DNA from: Monosporascus cannonballus
Lineage: Eukaryota; Ascomycota; Sordariomycetes; Xylariales
Reading direction: 5' to 3'
DNA length: 64,000 nucleotides
Assembly (NCBI GenBank): GCA_004154925.1
Contig: QJNS01000054.1
Span: forward strand, 124,001 to 188,000
Shown: positions 61,585-64,000 of the stretch, in pieces
How the letters are laid out: each line of letters begins with the position of its first letter
How positions within the stretch are numbered: the stretch's first letter is position 1
Notes under the pieces: model-generated
Seen by the model: the letters and a program-made list of their open reading frames with translations, nothing else
What the model was told of the DNA's origin: nothing
Database searches by the model: none
Position numbers and translations under genes: made by a program

Positions 61585-62740
61585 GTCGATCACGCAATGC
61601 CGTCTCGGGCACGTGCATGTATGACACCGATGCCCTGAAGGGCGCCGGATTACGATAACGAGCCTCGGTATTGAAGCCATGTTGAAACTAGGCCATTCTC
61701 TTCCTCACTGTACATACCCTGGTTGGCGGGGAGAGGTAAGGGAGATGGGGCGGACCTAGGCCGCTCGCAAGGAGTAGCGCCGGGCCGGACCGGTGGACGG
61801 GAGTGAGGGGCATTCAAAGCGGGAGTTATGGGCATTGGCGGAGTTAGGAGATCATCGTCTCACAGCAGCATCTTTGAATTTCTGGAGTATTTCTTTGGGT
61901 GCATGGTTACATATCAAGAGGGGAGCACATCGGAGGTGGGCCAGGGGAAGTAGGAACGAACGATCTAACCGCGTGAGATTCCACTCCTTTACAAATCAAT
62001 AAAGAAACACTGGAAGTTTTGACCTCTTGAATGCCCCTTGTGTTGAATATGTGGGAGTTTCGACATTGGGCGAGAGTCGGACAGTGTCGGCCCCAATCCA
62101 TGCTTTTAGCTCCGGCGTGAGTAGAATAGCTACCAACCGCATCTTATATTAGCCTTCAACTCCAGAGGTATTCTTTGTTATTAACCTCCACGAGATTACC
62201 GTAGGCCGTACGAAGCCAGAGTGTAGATTCCAAAAGACATTATACGGAATCTACAGCGGCATTTCGGCCTGAGATCGATCTTTGTCATTTCGCAATAGCG
62301 GCAACTACTGGCAAAACCATTAGAGCATGTTTACTCCCATAGAAATTTGTATTAAAATTCTACCTGATCGTACGGTGGACCCGGTGGAGGTAATTAACAA
62401 AGAATGGGCTCTGGGAGTTGTTGGAAGAGAAATGGCAGTAAAGTCGTCGCTATATGCTAGTGTAGTAGAGTATCGATCAAGAATACTATGCCCTCGTTTT
62501 AACGTACTAAGGAACGACGGGAGTGAATGAGGGGAATGGTGTCGCTTTTTTAGCCTGGAACTGACATCCCAAATAGGGCAGCAACTATCATGGCAGTAAG
62601 CGGCCCGTACTTCTAGGTCCGTCTTCAAACCCCTGCAAATGCCCTTGAGCCCTGGAGTCTTTGCACTTTAAAACGAGGGCATTTATGGTGCTCGCCGCGG
62701 CACGCGGCAGCCTTCTGTGTCTTAAGGGCCAGTTTAGTTG
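61585..62740. other. Intergenic to compartment border
   Basis: No supported gene. Composition is normal until about 62,740. Confidence 0.5.
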
Positions 62741-62782
62741 CTTTATCTTGCCTCATCGTGATCAGGACCCCATTTTGGAGGT

Positions 62783-62818
62783 TGTGGCTGCGCCTGCGGC
62801 GCAGCAGCCGTAGCCACA
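62783..62818. repeat. Nested inverted repeat at the compartment border
   Basis: CTGCGCC (62,788-62,794) pairs with GGCGCAG (62,798-62,804) around a TGC loop. TGTGGCT (62,783-62,789) also pairs with AGCCACA (62,812-62,818). It sits where composition starts to change, so it may be a transposon terminal structure. Confidence 0.6.
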
Positions 62819-63659
62819 GCTATAGCTTTTGATCAAGAAGTATCTGTCAGGGGTCCGATATATCGGCTAAACTCCTTTAAGAATAATACCCATAAAAATA
62901 ACAAAACTTCTAAAATAAGGCCTGATAGCAAATTGTGATTTTTTCGTTCCGTTTAATGCGTTCTTATATAAATTCATAAAAATTATTAATATTAACTTTG
63001 GCAATATATGTTAATTACGAAACTCTTAGTATTTTAACCTATATAATTTAATACAAAATTAAAATTTTTATTTTTTAATATAATAATGGTTTTAATTAAT
63101 ACGAAATAAAAATTATTATAATAAAAAAATAACTTAAAATCTCGATTGATATATGCCATTACCTTTTACCCTCCTTAGGCCAATACGATAACAATATAAT
63201 TATATAAGCCAAAATAATAATATATAAAGCTTAAAATTATCCGTATTAAGCCCCGAAATATATTTTTTTCTTAATTAGCCAAATACGGATAATATATTCG
63301 AAAATTTAAGATAAATATCTTAAATTTTTAAGCATTTAACTTTTTAAAACGAAACGTTTATTTTTATCTGATATTTTTACCGGTTTTTTACCGATATAAA
63401 CGTAATTAACCTATATGCCAATATTATATATATAGCTAATAACCTTATAAAAACTTTATGCCGTCGGTTTATTCGTGTTACGTTTAGAAGGGACTCCACT
63501 AGGCCCAAAGGAGGCCCAGGAAGTTGGAGACGCTCGGGATCTCCACCTTCCATCGGATAAACCTCGGGTTTTTATCAATTTCCAAAGATACCAGGAAATT
63601 CGTAAACGACAGATATTATGGTTTTTCGAGATCCCTAGAAACCATAAAAAATATAAAGG

Positions 63660-63935
63660 ATAAGAAAAATATATAAGGTTTGGGTTTTTTATATAAATAA
63701 TTATTTATTTAATTTTTCGTTTTTTTAGCTATTAATTTAAACTTTTAGCCAAAAATAATTATATTATTTTTTAATTAAAAAAAATACTTTAAAATTTCCT
63801 TAACAAATATATTAAATTATTTTTCGCCTTATTATTACTTATAAATTAAAATTTTTTTCGGATATTATTTATATTTCCAAATAAATATATAATAAGTTCG
63901 TTATATTTTAATAACTTTTTAATTAATAGCCGACG
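63660..63935. repeat. Dispersed repeat copy B (partner at 535-965)
   Basis: It has TTTTATATAAATAA near 63,690, TTTAGCTATTAATTTAA near 63,726, TTTTTCGCCTTATTATTACT near 63,820 and AATATATAATAAGTTCG near 63,884, collinear and in the same orientation as copy A. Most differences are C/T or G/A. Confidence 0.6.
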
Positions 63936-64000
63936 GATAATTTATTACCTAATTAAAGTATAAATTTTTTTAAATTTAATATAAACGATAACATAAAACG

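Larger units (their letters stand above)
62740..64000. repeat. AT-rich, RIP-eroded block (right border)
   Basis: After about 62,880 the sequence becomes strongly AT-rich with stops in all frames, like the left end. A GC-richer island at 63,470-63,610 precedes the repeat shared with 720-965. It probably continues beyond the window. Confidence 0.85.

Overview
The window looks like nuclear DNA of a filamentous ascomycete (Pezizomycotina, most likely a Sordariomycete). The evidence is short GT-AG introns of about 50-140 nt with CTRAC-like branch sites, CA-rich leaders before start codons, a Slt2/Mps1-type MAP kinase with five exons, a dynactin p25 gene, secreted fungal families (DUF3455, cysteine-rich proteins), and very AT-rich, stop-ridden blocks of the kind left by repeat-induced point mutation (RIP). 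There are no prokaryotic operons, rRNA genes or convincing tRNAs.

Layout. Bases 1 to about 12,200 are an AT-rich repeat block with no intact gene: decayed Ty3/Gypsy-like sequence, several LTR relics (two nested solo LTRs with 4-bp target duplications, one 127-bp LTR-like element with a perfect CTTGG duplication), and short islands of normal composition. Composition changes abruptly near 12,200. The central 50 kb has ordinary composition but is gene-poor. In order it holds a short-chain dehydrogenase with an internal deletion (-), a hypothetical fragment (-), a candidate small secreted protein (+), a 577-aa Q-rich protein (-), an FtsJ-like methyltransferase (-), a low-molecular-weight phosphotyrosine phosphatase (+), the cell-wall-integrity MAP kinase (+), a secreted DUF3455 protein (+), a conserved 381-aa charged protein (-), a cytochrome P450 pseudogene (-), a secreted cysteine-rich protein (-), dynactin p25 (+), a coiled-coil reading frame interrupted by one TAA (+), and a 69-aa small protein (+). 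From about 62,740 the sequence turns AT-rich again, and it contains a second copy of the repeat seen near base 720.

The genes do not form a pathway or a biosynthetic cluster. Housekeeping and signalling genes (MAP kinase, phosphatase, dynactin, methyltransferase) are interspersed with lineage-variable genes (secreted proteins, P450, SDR), and three of the latter type are damaged. Two large stretches, about 23.6-30.4 kb and 37.2-44.4 kb, show no gene I can support. This is the two-compartment layout known from plant-associated fungi: gene islands bordered by RIP-eroded transposon deserts. I did not find a clearly new multi-gene system. The most informative observations are the nested LTR history, the internal SDR deletion, the decayed P450 and the candidate secreted proteins. 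Exon boundaries were set by reading splice signals and frame by eye, and protein family calls come from remembered family motifs, not from searches.
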